NCBI GenBank assembly: GCA_946482335.1 | Contig: CAMLRG010000026.1 | Span: 1-39,163, forward strand | DNA: 39,163 nucleotides | DNA from: an uncultured Duganella sp. | GTDB lineage: Bacteria > Pseudomonadota > Gammaproteobacteria > Burkholderiales > Burkholderiaceae | Direction: 5' to 3' | Shown here: piece by piece, positions 28,288 through 36,742 of the stretch | Layout of the letters: every line of letters starts with the position of its first letter | Numbering within the stretch: position 1 is the first letter of the stretch | Made by a program: the position numbers and the translations under genes | The notes under the pieces: model-generated | What the model was told of the DNA's origin: nothing | The model's input: only the letters and a program-made list of their open reading frames with translations | The model's database searches: none

Positions 28288-28662
28288 TCAGCGGCTCGCC
28301 ATCTCCGACCGCATCGCCCTGCACTGCCGCAGCTCGCAGCGCGCCAGGAACACTTTCCCATTATCGCAAGCCATCCGGTACACCTCCACCGGCCCCGGCG
28401 CCGTCACCAGCCCAGCCCCCTGCCCGCCGCGGCACTGTTCCGCATTGGCCAGCCGCTCCACCGTCGCCGATGAAATACCGGGTCGGAATTCCACCTTCTG
28501 CACTTCCACCCCATCGACCATCACCCGCTTGGCCTGGTCCGCCTGGGCCGCCTTGCGCTTGAGCGGCGCCTGCGCCACGTTGGGCTCTTTGTTCGTGAAC
28601 GGGAGATAAGAACATGCACTCAACAAACCAGCAGCAAGCAACAGCAGGGACAGTCGTTTCAT
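28288..28662 (-). CDS. Small lipoprotein of unknown function
   Basis: A 124-residue protein with a lipoprotein signal peptide: MKRLSLLLLAAGLLSAC gives a lipobox LSAC with lipidated Cys17 followed by Ser, so outer-membrane localisation is expected. The mature part has four further cysteines (EQCRG, RMACDN, ARCELRQCR), enough for two disulfides, and a basic middle. No family was recognised. It starts 21 bases after the rpiA stop on the same strand and is probably co-transcribed with it. Confidence 0.8.
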   Translation of the reverse strand: MKRLSLLLLAAGLLSACSYLPFTNKEPNVAQAPLKRKAAQADQAKRVMVDGVEVQKVEFRPGISSATVERLANAEQCRGGQGAGLVTAPGPVEVYRMACDNGKVFLARCELRQCRAMRSEMASR

Positions 28663-28683
28663 GGGCTCTTTCAGGAGAGAAGA

Positions 28684-29361
28684 TCAGTACTTGACGGTAC
28701 GGACGCCGTCGGGGGTTCCCAGCAGGCAGACATTGGCGCCGCGCGCAGCGAACAGGCCAACTGCCACCACGCCGACGATCTGGTTGATGCGCGTTTCCAG
28801 CGCCACCGGATCGGTGATCGCCAAGCCGGCCACGTCGATGATGTTGCCGCCATTGTCGGTCACGAAGATGTCGTCCGAGCCGGCCTTGGTGCGCACCTTC
28901 GGCTGGCCGCCCAGGGCTGCCAGTTGGCGCATCACGGCATTGCGGGCCATCGGCAGCACCTCGACCGGCAGCGGGAACTTGCCCAGGGTCTCTACCAATT
29001 TGGAACCATCGGCGATGCACACGAATTGCTTCGATACCGACGCCACGATCTTTTCGCGGGTCAGTGCCGCGCCGCCGCCCTTGATCATGTGGCCGGCCGC
29101 GTTGATCTCGTCGGCGCCGTCAATGTACACCGCGATTTCCGAAACCTCGTTAAGATCATGGACAGGAATGCCGTGACCGGCAAGGCGGGCAGCCGTCGCT
29201 TCCGACGAGGCAACCGCACCCTTGATGCGGTGCTTGATCTTCGCCAGTTCATCGATGAAGAAGTTGGCGGTGGAACCGGTACCAACGCCGATGATTTCAC
29301 CGTCGACCACATATTCAATCGCGGAAATAGCAACAGCTTGTTTCAATTCGTCTTGCGTCAT
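28684..29361 (-). CDS. rpiA: Ribose-5-phosphate isomerase A
   Basis: A 225-residue enzyme interconverting ribose 5-phosphate and ribulose 5-phosphate. Conserved segments are [15 protein letters not shown] (phosphate binding), [14 protein letters not shown] and [16 protein letters not shown], including the catalytic Asp and Glu expected from the E. coli enzyme, and the C-terminal [11 protein letters not shown]. An in-frame ATG exists six codons upstream, but the homologous start is [10 protein letters not shown] at 29361; neither ATG has a convincing Shine-Dalgarno. Followed 21 bases later by a lipoprotein gene and divergent from the CheY-CheC-cyclase operon. Confidence 0.95.
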   Translation of the reverse strand: MTQDELKQAVAISAIEYVVDGEIIGVGTGSTANFFIDELAKIKHRIKGAVASSEATAARLAGHGIPVHDLNEVSEIAVYIDGADEINAAGHMIKGGGAALTREKIVASVSKQFVCIADGSKLVETLGKFPLPVEVLPMARNAVMRQLAALGGQPKVRTKAGSDDIFVTDNGGNIIDVAGLAITDPVALETRINQIVGVVAVGLFAARGANVCLLGTPDGVRTVKY

Positions 29362-29442
29362 AGTTACAATGGATTCCATAAAGCGGATAGAAAAGGTGGC
29401 CTATTTTATCCGAACTGCCACCCTCACCCGGGAAAAACACCC

Positions 29443-29808
29443 ATGAAGCCAAGTACCGTACTCATCGTGGATGACAGCCGCGTATCGCGCATGCTGACGC
29501 GCCAGCACATCCAGGTCCGCCATGCCGACTGGATCGTGGAGGAAGCCGCCAATGGCGACGAAGCCCTGGCCAAGGCGGAAGGTTTGCAGCCCGACCTGGT
29601 CCTGCTGGACGTCAACATGCCGGGCATGAACGGCGTCGACGCCGCTGCCGCGCTGCGCACCATGCTCCCCAACGCCCATATTTCCCTGCTGACCGCCAAT
29701 GTGCAAGCCGCCACGCGCCAGCGGGCCGAAGCAATCGGCGTCGGCTTCATGGAGAAACCGATCACGGCCGAACGCATCGCGCAACTGATCGCGCCGCTGG
29801 AAGCCTGA
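29443..29808 (+). CDS. CheY-like single-domain response regulator
   Basis: A 121-residue receiver domain with no output domain: acidic pair Asp10-Asp11 (LIVDDSRVSR), phosphoacceptor Asp56 (LVLLDVNMPGMNG), Ser/Thr in LLTAN and Lys in FMEKPIT. It is the first gene of a three-gene operon and ends one base before the CheC-like gene. It probably moves phosphoryl groups from an unlinked kinase to, or competes for, the phosphatase and cyclase downstream. No histidine kinase is adjacent. Confidence 0.93.
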   Translation: MKPSTVLIVDDSRVSRMLTRQHIQVRHADWIVEEAANGDEALAKAEGLQPDLVLLDVNMPGMNGVDAAAALRTMLPNAHISLLTANVQAATRQRAEAIGVGFMEKPITAERIAQLIAPLEA

Positions 29809-29809
29809 C

Positions 29810-30439
29810 ATGGTCCGGTTGACCGATCTGGAGCACGACGCCCTCGTCGAGCTGTTCAATATCGGCGTGGGCCAGGCCGCGTCCGCCATGAGCGAGATCG
29901 TCAATGAAACGGTGGCCATGTCGGTGCCGGCCATCAGCTTCCTGACGCGGGCCGCGGCCGCCAAGCTGTTGGCCAGCCGCAGCACCGGCAATGGCCGCCT
30001 GTGCGGCATCAGCCAGCATTACAGCGGCGCCTTCGAAACCGAAGCCATCCTGATGTTCCCGGAAGAGAAAAGCCAGGAAATCGTACGCCTGATGGTGGGC
30101 GAATCGATGCCGCTGGCCGAACTGTCCGCCATGGAGCAGGAAGCGATGAGCGAGATCGGCAATATCCTGCTGAACAGCTGCATCGGCGCGCTGGCCAACC
30201 TGCTGGGCAGCGAATTGCATGGCTCGCTGCCGCACTATCACGTCGGCTACAGCAACGAAGTGCTGGCGCAAGCCGGCAGCGACGAAACCGCCGTGCTGAT
30301 GCTGCACATCGAATTCGTCATCGAGCGCCAGCAGATCGCCGGCGACGTCGCCTTCATCATGGACATGACGGCGCTGCAGGACTTGAAGCAGCACGTGACG
30401 GCCTTCCTCGCGCGCTCGGTGGGCGGAGAGCGCCCATGA
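29810..30439 (+). CDS. CheC-family phosphatase
   Basis: A 209-residue protein with two copies of the CheC/CheX/FliY active-site motif ExxN: ALVELFNIGVGQAASAMSEI (Glu14, Asn17) and AMSEIGNILLNSCIGALANL (Glu115, Asn118). CheC enzymes dephosphorylate CheY-P. It begins one base after the CheY-like gene and overlaps the cyclase gene by four bases (ATGA). No CheD partner is nearby. The arrangement suggests it resets the neighbouring receiver protein. Confidence 0.9.
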   Translation: MVRLTDLEHDALVELFNIGVGQAASAMSEIVNETVAMSVPAISFLTRAAAAKLLASRSTGNGRLCGISQHYSGAFETEAILMFPEEKSQEIVRLMVGESMPLAELSAMEQEAMSEIGNILLNSCIGALANLLGSELHGSLPHYHVGYSNEVLAQAGSDETAVLMLHIEFVIERQQIAGDVAFIMDMTALQDLKQHVTAFLARSVGGERP

Positions 30440-31392
30440 AGTGCTCGGTCGAATCGATGCCGTTGTTGCAGGGCGTGATCGATGCCATCGACATCGGCAC
30501 GCTGGTGCTCGACGCGGACCAGCGCATCGTGCTCTGGAACCGCTGGATGTCCCAGCATTCGGGCGTATTCAGTGCCGAAACGCTGGAGCGCAACTTCTTC
30601 GACCTGTTCCCGGAACAGCGCGACAAGCGGCTCGAATCGGCCATCGTCCAGGCGCTGCGCAACAACCTGCCCTCACTGTTGTCGCAGACGCTGAACCGAT
30701 GGCCCTTGCCGCTGTACGCCAACAAGGGCGCCGCCGAAAAGGGCGAGCGGATGCAGCAACAGATCACGGTCACCCCGCTCAACCTGCCCGGTAATGAACG
30801 CTACTGCATGGTCCAGGTCAGCGACGTCACGGCCGCCGTGCAGCGCGAGAACCTGCTGCGCGAGCAAGCCGTAGCGCTGCGTTCGCAAACCCTGCTGGAC
30901 GACCTGACCGGCGTCGCCAACCGGCGCCACTTCGACATGGCGATCGACCGCGAAGCACGCCGGGCGCGCCGCATGGGTTCCCCCTTGTCGCTGATGATGC
31001 TCGATATCGATTACTTCAAGGCGTACAACGACCATTACGGCCACCAGCAGGGCGATGCCTGCCTGGAGGCGGTGGCTGCCGCCCTGTCGACCATGCAGCA
31101 GCGCCCGGCCGACCTGTTCGCCCGTTACGGCGGCGAGGAATTCGCCGTGATCCTGCCCGATACTCCGGGCGATGCCGCCGTCATGATGGCCAATGCCATG
31201 TGCCGCAAGGTACGCGACTTGCGCATCCCGCACCAGGCGACCAAGGCGGACGAACGCATCGTCACCATCAGCATCGGCGTCGCCAGCACCGACAGCGGCC
31301 TGCCCGGCGAAGTGTATGACTTGATCAATGCCGCCGACCGTGCCCTGTACCAGGCCAAGGCTTGCGGCCGCAACCGCGTCGAGTCGCTCTGA
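30436..31392 (+). CDS. PAS-GGDEF diguanylate cyclase
   Basis: A 318-residue soluble cyclase. A PAS domain (about 8-135) is joined by a short helix to a GGDEF domain (about 150-318) with an active-site GGEEF (232-236), the metal/guanine segment LDIDYFKAYNDHYGH, and an inhibitory RxxD (223-226) five residues before the active site. It makes c-di-GMP and should be product inhibited. The ATG overlaps the CheC stop, so CheY-CheC-cyclase is one coupled unit. Its stop is two bases from the convergent DUF3147 gene. Confidence 0.94.
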   Translation: MKCSVESMPLLQGVIDAIDIGTLVLDADQRIVLWNRWMSQHSGVFSAETLERNFFDLFPEQRDKRLESAIVQALRNNLPSLLSQTLNRWPLPLYANKGAAEKGERMQQQITVTPLNLPGNERYCMVQVSDVTAAVQRENLLREQAVALRSQTLLDDLTGVANRRHFDMAIDREARRARRMGSPLSLMMLDIDYFKAYNDHYGHQQGDACLEAVAAALSTMQQRPADLFARYGGEEFAVILPDTPGDAAVMMANAMCRKVRDLRIPHQATKADERIVTISIGVASTDSGLPGEVYDLINAADRALYQAKACGRNRVESL

Positions 31393-31394
31393 AG

Positions 31395-31745
31395 CTAAAA
31401 CAGTTCGATGCCGAAGCGCCGCACCGCGATTGCGAACAGCGCGAAGCAGGCTACCGTCAGCAGCACGCTCACGCCAAGTGTCGGCCAGAAGCCCAGGCGC
31501 GGCAGCAGCCAGGGAAACGCCAGGAACATCGGCAGCGTCGGCACCACATACCAGAAGGTGTACCAGGCGTGGTTGGCGATCTTGTCCTGCGGCTGCCGTT
31601 CCACGTGCAGCCAGATCAGGGCCAGCACGGTCACCATCGGCAGCGCCGCGACCAGGCCGCCAAGCCGGTCGCTGCGCTTGGCGAATTCCGACACCGCCAC
31701 GACGATGCCGGCGGTGACGAGGTACTTGAATACGAGCCAGGCCAT
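31395..31745 (-). CDS. DUF3147 family membrane protein
   Basis: A 116-residue inner-membrane protein with about four hydrophobic segments (WLVFKYLVTAGIVVAVSEFA, LGGLVAALPMVTVLALIWLH, WYVVPTLPMFLAFPWLL, and the C-terminal GVSVLLTVACFALFAIAV) and the cytosolic motif KRSDRLGG. It resembles DUF3147, whose function is unknown. AGGAGG eight bases before the ATG at 31745 fixes the start, although the frame extends 14 codons upstream. It follows the monooxygenase-like gene by 13 bases and is probably co-transcribed. Confidence 0.85.
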   Translation of the reverse strand: MAWLVFKYLVTAGIVVAVSEFAKRSDRLGGLVAALPMVTVLALIWLHVERQPQDKIANHAWYTFWYVVPTLPMFLAFPWLLPRLGFWPTLGVSVLLTVACFALFAIAVRRFGIELF

Positions 31746-31758
31746 CGGACTGCCCTCC

Positions 31759-32832
31759 TTATATGGCGGACATGCCAAACAGCGCATGCTGGCTGGCGGT
31801 GTGGAAATCGCGCCAGGCGCGGTTGATGTCTGAATCCTCCTGCGCCGCGCGCAGGCCGCAGTAGGGGTAGATGCCGCCCACCGCGCGCCGCGCTGCCGCC
31901 ACCAGCGCTATGCAAGCCTCGCGCAAGCTGGCATCGAGCCCGCTGTCCATACCGGCATCGGCTTGCGCCTCAACTTGTGCCTCCACTTGCGCCCATGCCT
32001 GTTCGAGCAGCGCATACATGCGCTCGCGCGCGCCTTCGAGCGCCATGCCCGTCCGCGCCAGCGCATCCTGCGCATCGGACGGCGGCTGGCGGCGCGCCGC
32101 CACCATGTCGTGCGCCAGCGCCAGGAAGTGGCGCGCCATGCCGGACAGGTTGCCCGCCAGCGTGACCCAGGCCAGCAGCATAAAGGGGAAGCGGTATAAC
32201 GGCCCCGGCGCCGTCGCATGGCGCGGGTCGATGGCGAAGCCGTGGCTGGCCGGCACCCAGGCGCCTTCGATACGGTAGCTGTGCGAGGCGGTGCCGCGCA
32301 TGCCGAAGGTGCGCCAGGTCGGCTCCACCACCACTTGCGCCGCCGGCACCACGAAGGCGCGGATGGCCGGCGCACCATCCGCTCCCGCCAGCGGCTCGCC
32401 GTCTTCGCGCAAGATGGCATTGAGCGTGAAATGCGTCGCCATCGGCGCCCCGCTCGCAATGTCCCAACGGCCCGTGATACGGTAGCCATCGCCCTCCTTG
32501 TCGGCGAAGCCGGTTGGCGCTCCGCTGCCCGCCAGGCATACCTTGGGCGTGCCGATGATCTCCGCTGCCGTCGCGGGGGGCAGGAAGCCGGCAAACCAGC
32601 CGGCGCCGGCGCACAGGGTCACCACCCAGCCCATGCTGCCATCGGCTTCCGCAATCGCTTCTTCCAGCCGCACCACTTGCGGCAGGGGCAACTCCGCCCC
32701 GCCGGCGGCACGCGGCGCGAGCATGGTCAGCCAGCCCTGTTCGTGGATGAGCGCCTGCTGGTCTGCCAGCAGGAAGCCCGCAGCTTCGGCGCCTGCCGCA
32801 CCGGCGCGGATGCGTTGAATGTTAACTTTCAT
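31759..32832 (-). CDS. Acyl-CoA-dehydrogenase-like flavin monooxygenase/hydroxylase
   Basis: A 357-residue protein of the acyl-CoA dehydrogenase fold, closer to the DszC/HsaA-type flavin-dependent hydroxylases than to true dehydrogenases. Evidence is the N-terminal helical domain with LEEAIAEADGSMGWVVTLCAGAGWFAGF, a beta domain with ITGRWDIASGAPMATHF and RTFGMRGTASHSYRIEGAWVP, and a C-terminal helical bundle. An obvious catalytic Glu of acyl-CoA dehydrogenases is not apparent. The ATG at 32832 (MKVNIQRI) is preferred over an upstream in-frame start because it begins the conserved part and lies next to the divergent promoter region. Substrate unknown. Confidence 0.75.
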   Translation of the reverse strand: MKVNIQRIRAGAAGAEAAGFLLADQQALIHEQGWLTMLAPRAAGGAELPLPQVVRLEEAIAEADGSMGWVVTLCAGAGWFAGFLPPATAAEIIGTPKVCLAGSGAPTGFADKEGDGYRITGRWDIASGAPMATHFTLNAILREDGEPLAGADGAPAIRAFVVPAAQVVVEPTWRTFGMRGTASHSYRIEGAWVPASHGFAIDPRHATAPGPLYRFPFMLLAWVTLAGNLSGMARHFLALAHDMVAARRQPPSDAQDALARTGMALEGARERMYALLEQAWAQVEAQVEAQADAGMDSGLDASLREACIALVAAARRAVGGIYPYCGLRAAQEDSDINRAWRDFHTASQHALFGMSAI

Positions 32833-32879
32833 ATGCAATCTGTGACAGAATTGCGAGCATTCTAACCTTGGAGACACAT

Positions 32880-33359
32880 ATGCTGCGAACCACCCTGCTC
32901 TGCCTGGCAGCCGCCCTGCCCCTGGCTTGCCACGCCGCCCCGCTGAACGGCCAACTCACCCAGCGCGCGGTACTGAACCTGAACGTGGCGAAGCAGGTCG
33001 CCGCGGCAGCCGAGGCGGAGGCGCGCAGGAACAACTGGAACGTATCGATTGCGGTGGTGGACGAGGCGGGCCAGCTGATGCACTTCATCCGCATGGACGA
33101 TACGGCCAATTCATCGGTGGCAGTGGCGCAAGGCAAGGCGCGCCACGCGGCCAACTACCGGCGCGACACCAAGTTCCACCAGGATGTCCTGGAAAAAGGC
33201 AATACCGTGGTACTGGGCCTGCCGGATTCGCTCCCGCTGGAAGGCGGCGTGCGCCTGGTGGCCGACGGCAAAGTGATCGGCGCCATCGGCGTGTCGGGCG
33301 TCCAGGCGCCGCAAGACGCCCAGATCGCCCGTGCCGGCGCCGCCCTGTTGAAGGATTAA
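32880..33359 (+). CDS. GlcG/HbpS-family heme-binding-like exported protein
   Basis: A 159-residue protein with a signal peptide (1-19, ending CHA) and a single GlcG/HbpS (DUF336) domain: KQVAAAAEAEARRNNWNVSIAVVDEAGQLMHFIRMDD, then a GGVRLVADGKVIGAIGVSG core. Relatives bind heme or small molecules. GGAG seven bases before the ATG decides the start over an in-frame TTG at 32868. It is divergent from the monooxygenase-like gene, and its stop overlaps that of the convergent DUF3667 gene. Confidence 0.9.
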   Translation: MLRTTLLCLAAALPLACHAAPLNGQLTQRAVLNLNVAKQVAAAAEAEARRNNWNVSIAVVDEAGQLMHFIRMDDTANSSVAVAQGKARHAANYRRDTKFHQDVLEKGNTVVLGLPDSLPLEGGVRLVADGKVIGAIGVSGVQAPQDAQIARAGAALLKD

Positions 33360-34561
33360 GTCGCCGACAGCGCCAGCACCACCAGGGCGTACATCGTCAG
33401 CACGATGAAGGTCACGATCAGCAGCGCGCAGGTGCGCCACAGGGCGCCGAAGCGCGACAAGGCATAAGTGCCGCGCAGTTGCAGGAACATGTGCACCGGC
33501 GGCACGAAGGCGAACAGGCTGGCGGCCCAGCCCTCAAAGCCGAAGTAGCCCAGTGTCGCCACGGCCGTGAACAGCAGCGACATGAACGACAGCGAGTACA
33601 GCGAGAACACGGCGTGGTCGTACATCGAAATGCCGCGGCGCCAGAAGAACATCAGCCACAGGAAAGGCATCGAGATCGGCACCAGCAGGAAGGAATACTT
33701 GTAGGCGGCGTTCTTCAGCTTGTACTTGGCCAGCTCCGGATTCTCGACGGCGTGGGCAATGCCTTTGTTGATCCAGGCGATGTCGGAATAGGTGCCGCTC
33801 TTGTCGCCCGCCTTGGCTTTGTCCGGCGTCATTTCGGCTTCCACATCGCGCAGGACTTCTTCCAGCACACCAGGGCTCTTCCCGCTCTTCGCCGGCTCCT
33901 TCGCGCTGTCAGGTTTGATGGATTCGGTGAACTTGGTGGTGCCCGTCATCGCGATCTTCCCGGCGGCCAGGGCGTTATTCAGGCCGTCGAGCTTGTCCTG
34001 CGCTTTCTTCAGGCTGCGCTGGTAGCTTTCCACTTCCTCAGGGTCGGCAGCTTTCAGTTCCGCTTCAAGTTCCGCGATATGCTCACGCTGCGAAGCGATC
34101 TTCTCGTTCATATTCTTTTCAAAGGCAGCCTTGCCATTCTTGCCTTCGTTGACCGTCGTCGGACCGGCACTGGTACCCATGGTCAGCGAAAAGACGAAGA
34201 ACATGAAGAACATCATGAACAGGAATAGCGCCAGCGGCGACACGAAACGCGTGCGCTGGCCGTCGATATAGCGGCGCGTCAGCTGGCCCGGACGGGCGAT
34301 CAGCAGCGGCATCGTGCGCCAGCCTTTGGTATCGAAGTGCAGCAAGCCGTGGATCAGCTCCTCGCCCAGGTGCAGCACCGACTTGTGCAAGTGGCCCTTC
34401 TGGCCGCAACTGCCGCAATAATTCGCCGTGACCGGTGTGCCGCAGTTGGCGCAAGGGGCGTTGTGCGCATGGGCCTCGCCCTTGCCGGCATCGCCTTCCA
34501 CTTCCTTCGCCACCAGGCTTGCCGTCACCAAGTCGCCTGCCGCTTCCACTTCGAGTCCCAT
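33356..34561 (-). CDS. DUF3667 zinc-ribbon membrane protein
   Basis: A 401-residue inner-membrane protein. An N-terminal zinc ribbon (PCANCGTPVTANYCGSCGQ, four Cys) precedes HLHKSVLHLGEEL and GLLHFDTKGWRTMPLLIARPG, the DUF3667 signature. There is one transmembrane segment (about 110-128), a ~160-residue charged coiled-coil-like soluble region (KNMNEKIASQREHIAELEAEL), and about four C-terminal transmembrane segments. Function unknown. GGAG lies eight bases before the ATG. The upstream region has three GCAAA/TTTGC half-sites (34581-34602) that could be operator elements. Confidence 0.88.
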   Translation of the reverse strand: MGLEVEAAGDLVTASLVAKEVEGDAGKGEAHAHNAPCANCGTPVTANYCGSCGQKGHLHKSVLHLGEELIHGLLHFDTKGWRTMPLLIARPGQLTRRYIDGQRTRFVSPLALFLFMMFFMFFVFSLTMGTSAGPTTVNEGKNGKAAFEKNMNEKIASQREHIAELEAELKAADPEEVESYQRSLKKAQDKLDGLNNALAAGKIAMTGTTKFTESIKPDSAKEPAKSGKSPGVLEEVLRDVEAEMTPDKAKAGDKSGTYSDIAWINKGIAHAVENPELAKYKLKNAAYKYSFLLVPISMPFLWLMFFWRRGISMYDHAVFSLYSLSFMSLLFTAVATLGYFGFEGWAASLFAFVPPVHMFLQLRGTYALSRFGALWRTCALLIVTFIVLTMYALVVLALSAT

Positions 34562-34602
34562 AGCTGCCGCTCCGCCAATTGCAAAGTTTGCATATTAGCA
34601 AA

Positions 34603-34759
34603 TTATTGATCCTTATTGCCAAGGATGCCCGCCACAGCCCCGACAGTCGCGCCGACGCCCGCCCAAGGCATCGGCCTGGTCCCAGCCAATCTGGACTCCC
34701 TTCGCCATGACGGCGATCATCGCGACAAGTAGCGGCGCCGAGAATTGCCGCTGCACCAA
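34603..34759 (-). pseudogene. Possible frameshifted remnant of a small membrane (holin-like) protein
   Basis: In one minus-strand frame the region reads FSAPLLVAMIAVMAKGVQIG; about 34685 the plausible sequence moves one base forward, to PWAGVGATVGAVAGILGNKD, ending at a stop at 34603. Together they would make a short two-helix membrane protein, but the frame is broken and there is no clear start or ribosome binding site. It begins eight bases after the preceding gene's stop. It could equally be chance coding in a GC-rich gap, so confidence is low. The rest of the 205-base gap holds only the DUF3667 promoter region. Confidence 0.3.
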
Positions 34760-34766
34760 CTATGGC

Positions 34767-35582
34767 TCAATTGGCTACGTCAATAAAGAGAGTACGCGGC
34801 ACGCGGGGCAACGGCCGCAAAGCTTGGATCGTAAATTTCACGGTCCAATCCTCGCCGTTCAAGCCCAAAGTACGGAAGTTTTGTAAGGCAAGCCATCCGA
34901 GGGAGTAAAGCGACTCCTGTAATGCATCGTCGGGCCGTTTCTGCATATTCGGGTGTATTTCAAATACCTTATCCTTGCCGACGTCGCTCCAGCGAATGAT
35001 GTTGTCAGCGAGATTCAGCGTTGCTTCAACTGGGACCATTTCACCTAGCCCACCTACATTGATGTAACTAAGCCGATCCCAAAGATTGAACGTGACATAG
35101 GCATGCTGCGTACAAGCGGACAGTCTCTGTTGCGGCCATGTACGCACTTCGTCGGCAAAAGCCTGGGGCTGCGATGCGGCAGCCTGCGCCCGGCAAGCTT
35201 TCGGCACCATTTCCAACCTATGATGTGCCCAACGCATGGCGGTAACAGGATCACGCCCATCACGCGCATGGATTTGCACCAGCCTCGGGAGCGCTGCATG
35301 CTCGTTCTTCTCGAGCGCAACCTCATAATAGACAGCCGCTTTTTGCCAGTCGCGAGCAATACACGGCCCCATTTCCGACAAGTCACCAGCCAGTAGCAGG
35401 ACCTTGGGATCCTCGGCTTGAGCACGCTTATTAAGCTCCGCCAGCGCAGTATTGCAAGCCCCGCTGCGCGCATTGCGCCAGATCGACCGCGTGCTGTAAT
35501 GCTCCTCCCAATCCGGGCGGTGCAACAGCATAGGTTCTACGACAAATCCTGTTGCCGCGAGCAATATGGTGGGCAGTGACAT
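34767..35582 (-). CDS. Hypothetical exported protein with Sel1/TPR-like repeats
   Basis: A 271-residue protein of no recognised family. The first 18 residues (MSLPTILLAATGFVVEP) look like a signal peptide or anchor. Residues about 40-130 have a helical-repeat character (NKRAQAEDPKVLLLAGDL, ARDWQKAAVYYEVALEKNEHAALPRL, DPVTAMRWAHHRLEM) like Sel1/TPR units; the C-terminal half looks beta-rich. The frame continues 13 codons upstream to a TTG, but the ATG at 35582 begins the hydrophobic stretch. Base composition is poorer in GC than its neighbours. It lies 39 bases downstream of the metallopeptidase-like gene on the same strand and might be its immunity or accessory protein; that is speculative. 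Confidence 0.65.
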   Translation of the reverse strand: MSLPTILLAATGFVVEPMLLHRPDWEEHYSTRSIWRNARSGACNTALAELNKRAQAEDPKVLLLAGDLSEMGPCIARDWQKAAVYYEVALEKNEHAALPRLVQIHARDGRDPVTAMRWAHHRLEMVPKACRAQAAASQPQAFADEVRTWPQQRLSACTQHAYVTFNLWDRLSYINVGGLGEMVPVEATLNLADNIIRWSDVGKDKVFEIHPNMQKRPDDALQESLYSLGWLALQNFRTLGLNGEDWTVKFTIQALRPLPRVPRTLFIDVAN

Positions 35583-35621
35583 GGCTTTACATAAATGCTT
35601 GGAAAGCCAGCATTGTAGCAA

Positions 35622-36119
35622 TCAGAAGAACAACCTACGCGGCAAGTTTTTCGGCGAGGACGGACTTTGCAGGAAGTCACGCAACATGTCTGCGTAGATG
35701 CCGATATCGAGCTTGTGCAGGTAGGCCAGGACGAAGAAGTCGGCCAGCACTTCGGCCTGGGCCTCCATATTGAAGTCGCACAGGCGCAGCTCGGGCGACA
35801 CTTCGTAGTCGTAGCTCAAGCCGAGGCGGATGGCGCCGCGCCAGATCACGGGATAGCCAAGCTGGTGCTGCCACACATGCGCCATTTCGTGCATGAACCA
35901 GTGCTGTTCGCGTTCGGTGGCGAGCGAGAAATCGTCGCGGTAGCGGGAAACGTGGAAATACAGTTCGCCGTTGGGCGTGATGCAGACGTCTTTGCGCTGC
36001 AGGAAGGGGATGAAGCGGGTGTTGTGGACGCGCACCCGCTTGTAATCGATCGCGCTGCCGAACACCAGCCGGGCCAGCGCGGTCTCGCCCGACGTCAGCG
36101 GCCGGGCGATGAGCTCCAT
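35622..36119 (-). CDS. Putative zinc metallopeptidase-like protein (HExxH; DUF4157/Vgr-related)
   Basis: A 165-residue protein. The layout LTSGETALARLVFGSAIDYKRVRVH followed by GELYFHV and HEMAHVWQHQ (His77, Glu78, His81) resembles the DUF4157/eCIS-core-like or Vgr-related small metallopeptidases; a downstream Glu in MEAQAEVLADFF could be the third zinc ligand. No signal peptide is visible. Its ATG shares one base with the eda stop (TGATG), so it is translationally coupled to the Entner-Doudoroff operon. Relatives occur near type VI or contractile-injection genes, but none is in this window. Activity and target are unknown. Confidence 0.7.
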   Translation of the reverse strand: MELIARPLTSGETALARLVFGSAIDYKRVRVHNTRFIPFLQRKDVCITPNGELYFHVSRYRDDFSLATEREQHWFMHEMAHVWQHQLGYPVIWRGAIRLGLSYDYEVSPELRLCDFNMEAQAEVLADFFVLAYLHKLDIGIYADMLRDFLQSPSSPKNLPRRLFF

Positions 36120-36739
36120 CAGTGCCGCAGCGCGCTGGCTGCCTTGGCGATGGCGGTGATGCGGTCCCAGTCGCCGGCTTGCATGGCATCCTTCGGCGTC
36201 AGCCAGGAACCGCCCACGCAGGCGACGTTCTTGAGCGACAGGAAGGCTGGCGCGGTATCCTGCGAAATGCCGCCGGTCGGGCAGAACACCACGTCCGACA
36301 GCGGGCCGGCAATCGCGTTCAGCATGCCGACGCCGCCGGCAGGGACAGCCGGGAACAGCTTGAGCTGCTTGAAGCCCTGCTCGCGCGCCTTCATCACTTC
36401 CGATGGCGTCATCACGCCCGGCAGCAACGGCAGGCCGCTGGACTTGGCGGCGCCGATCAGCGCATCGGTCAGGCCCGGCGACACGCCGAACACCGCGCCG
36501 GCATCGCGCGCGGCAGCGAATTCCTCAGGCTGGGTCAGCGTGCCGACGCCGACGATGGCGCCTTCCACCTGGCTCATGGCGCGGATCGCGCCCAGGCCGT
36601 GCTGGGTGCGCAGGGTCACTTCCAGCACGCGGATACCGCCCGCCACCAAGGCTTTGGCCAGTGGCACGGCGTGGTCGGGGTCGTCGATCGCGATCACGGG
36701 AATCACGGCCGAAGTACGCATAATCTCGAGCAGGGTCAT
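36119..36739 (-). CDS. eda: 2-dehydro-3-deoxyphosphogluconate (KDPG) aldolase
   Basis: A 206-residue TIM-barrel class I aldolase that cleaves KDPG to pyruvate and glyceraldehyde 3-phosphate. Catalytic Glu40 (VLEVTLRT), Arg44 and Schiff-base Lys127 (QLKLFPAVPAGG) are present, with GVGTLTQPEE and VFCPTGGI typical of the family. The ATG is three bases after the edd stop. The stop shares a base with the next gene's start. Second gene of the edd-eda operon. Confidence 0.97.
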   Translation of the reverse strand: MTLLEIMRTSAVIPVIAIDDPDHAVPLAKALVAGGIRVLEVTLRTQHGLGAIRAMSQVEGAIVGVGTLTQPEEFAAARDAGAVFGVSPGLTDALIGAAKSSGLPLLPGVMTPSEVMKAREQGFKQLKLFPAVPAGGVGMLNAIAGPLSDVVFCPTGGISQDTAPAFLSLKNVACVGGSWLTPKDAMQAGDWDRITAIAKAASALRH

Positions 36740-36742
36740 ATC

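Noticed and set aside
34581..34602. GCAAA/TTTGC half-sites before DUF3667
   Set aside because: Three 5-base half-sites in an AT-rich gap are suggestive, but too short to call an operator without comparison to relatives.
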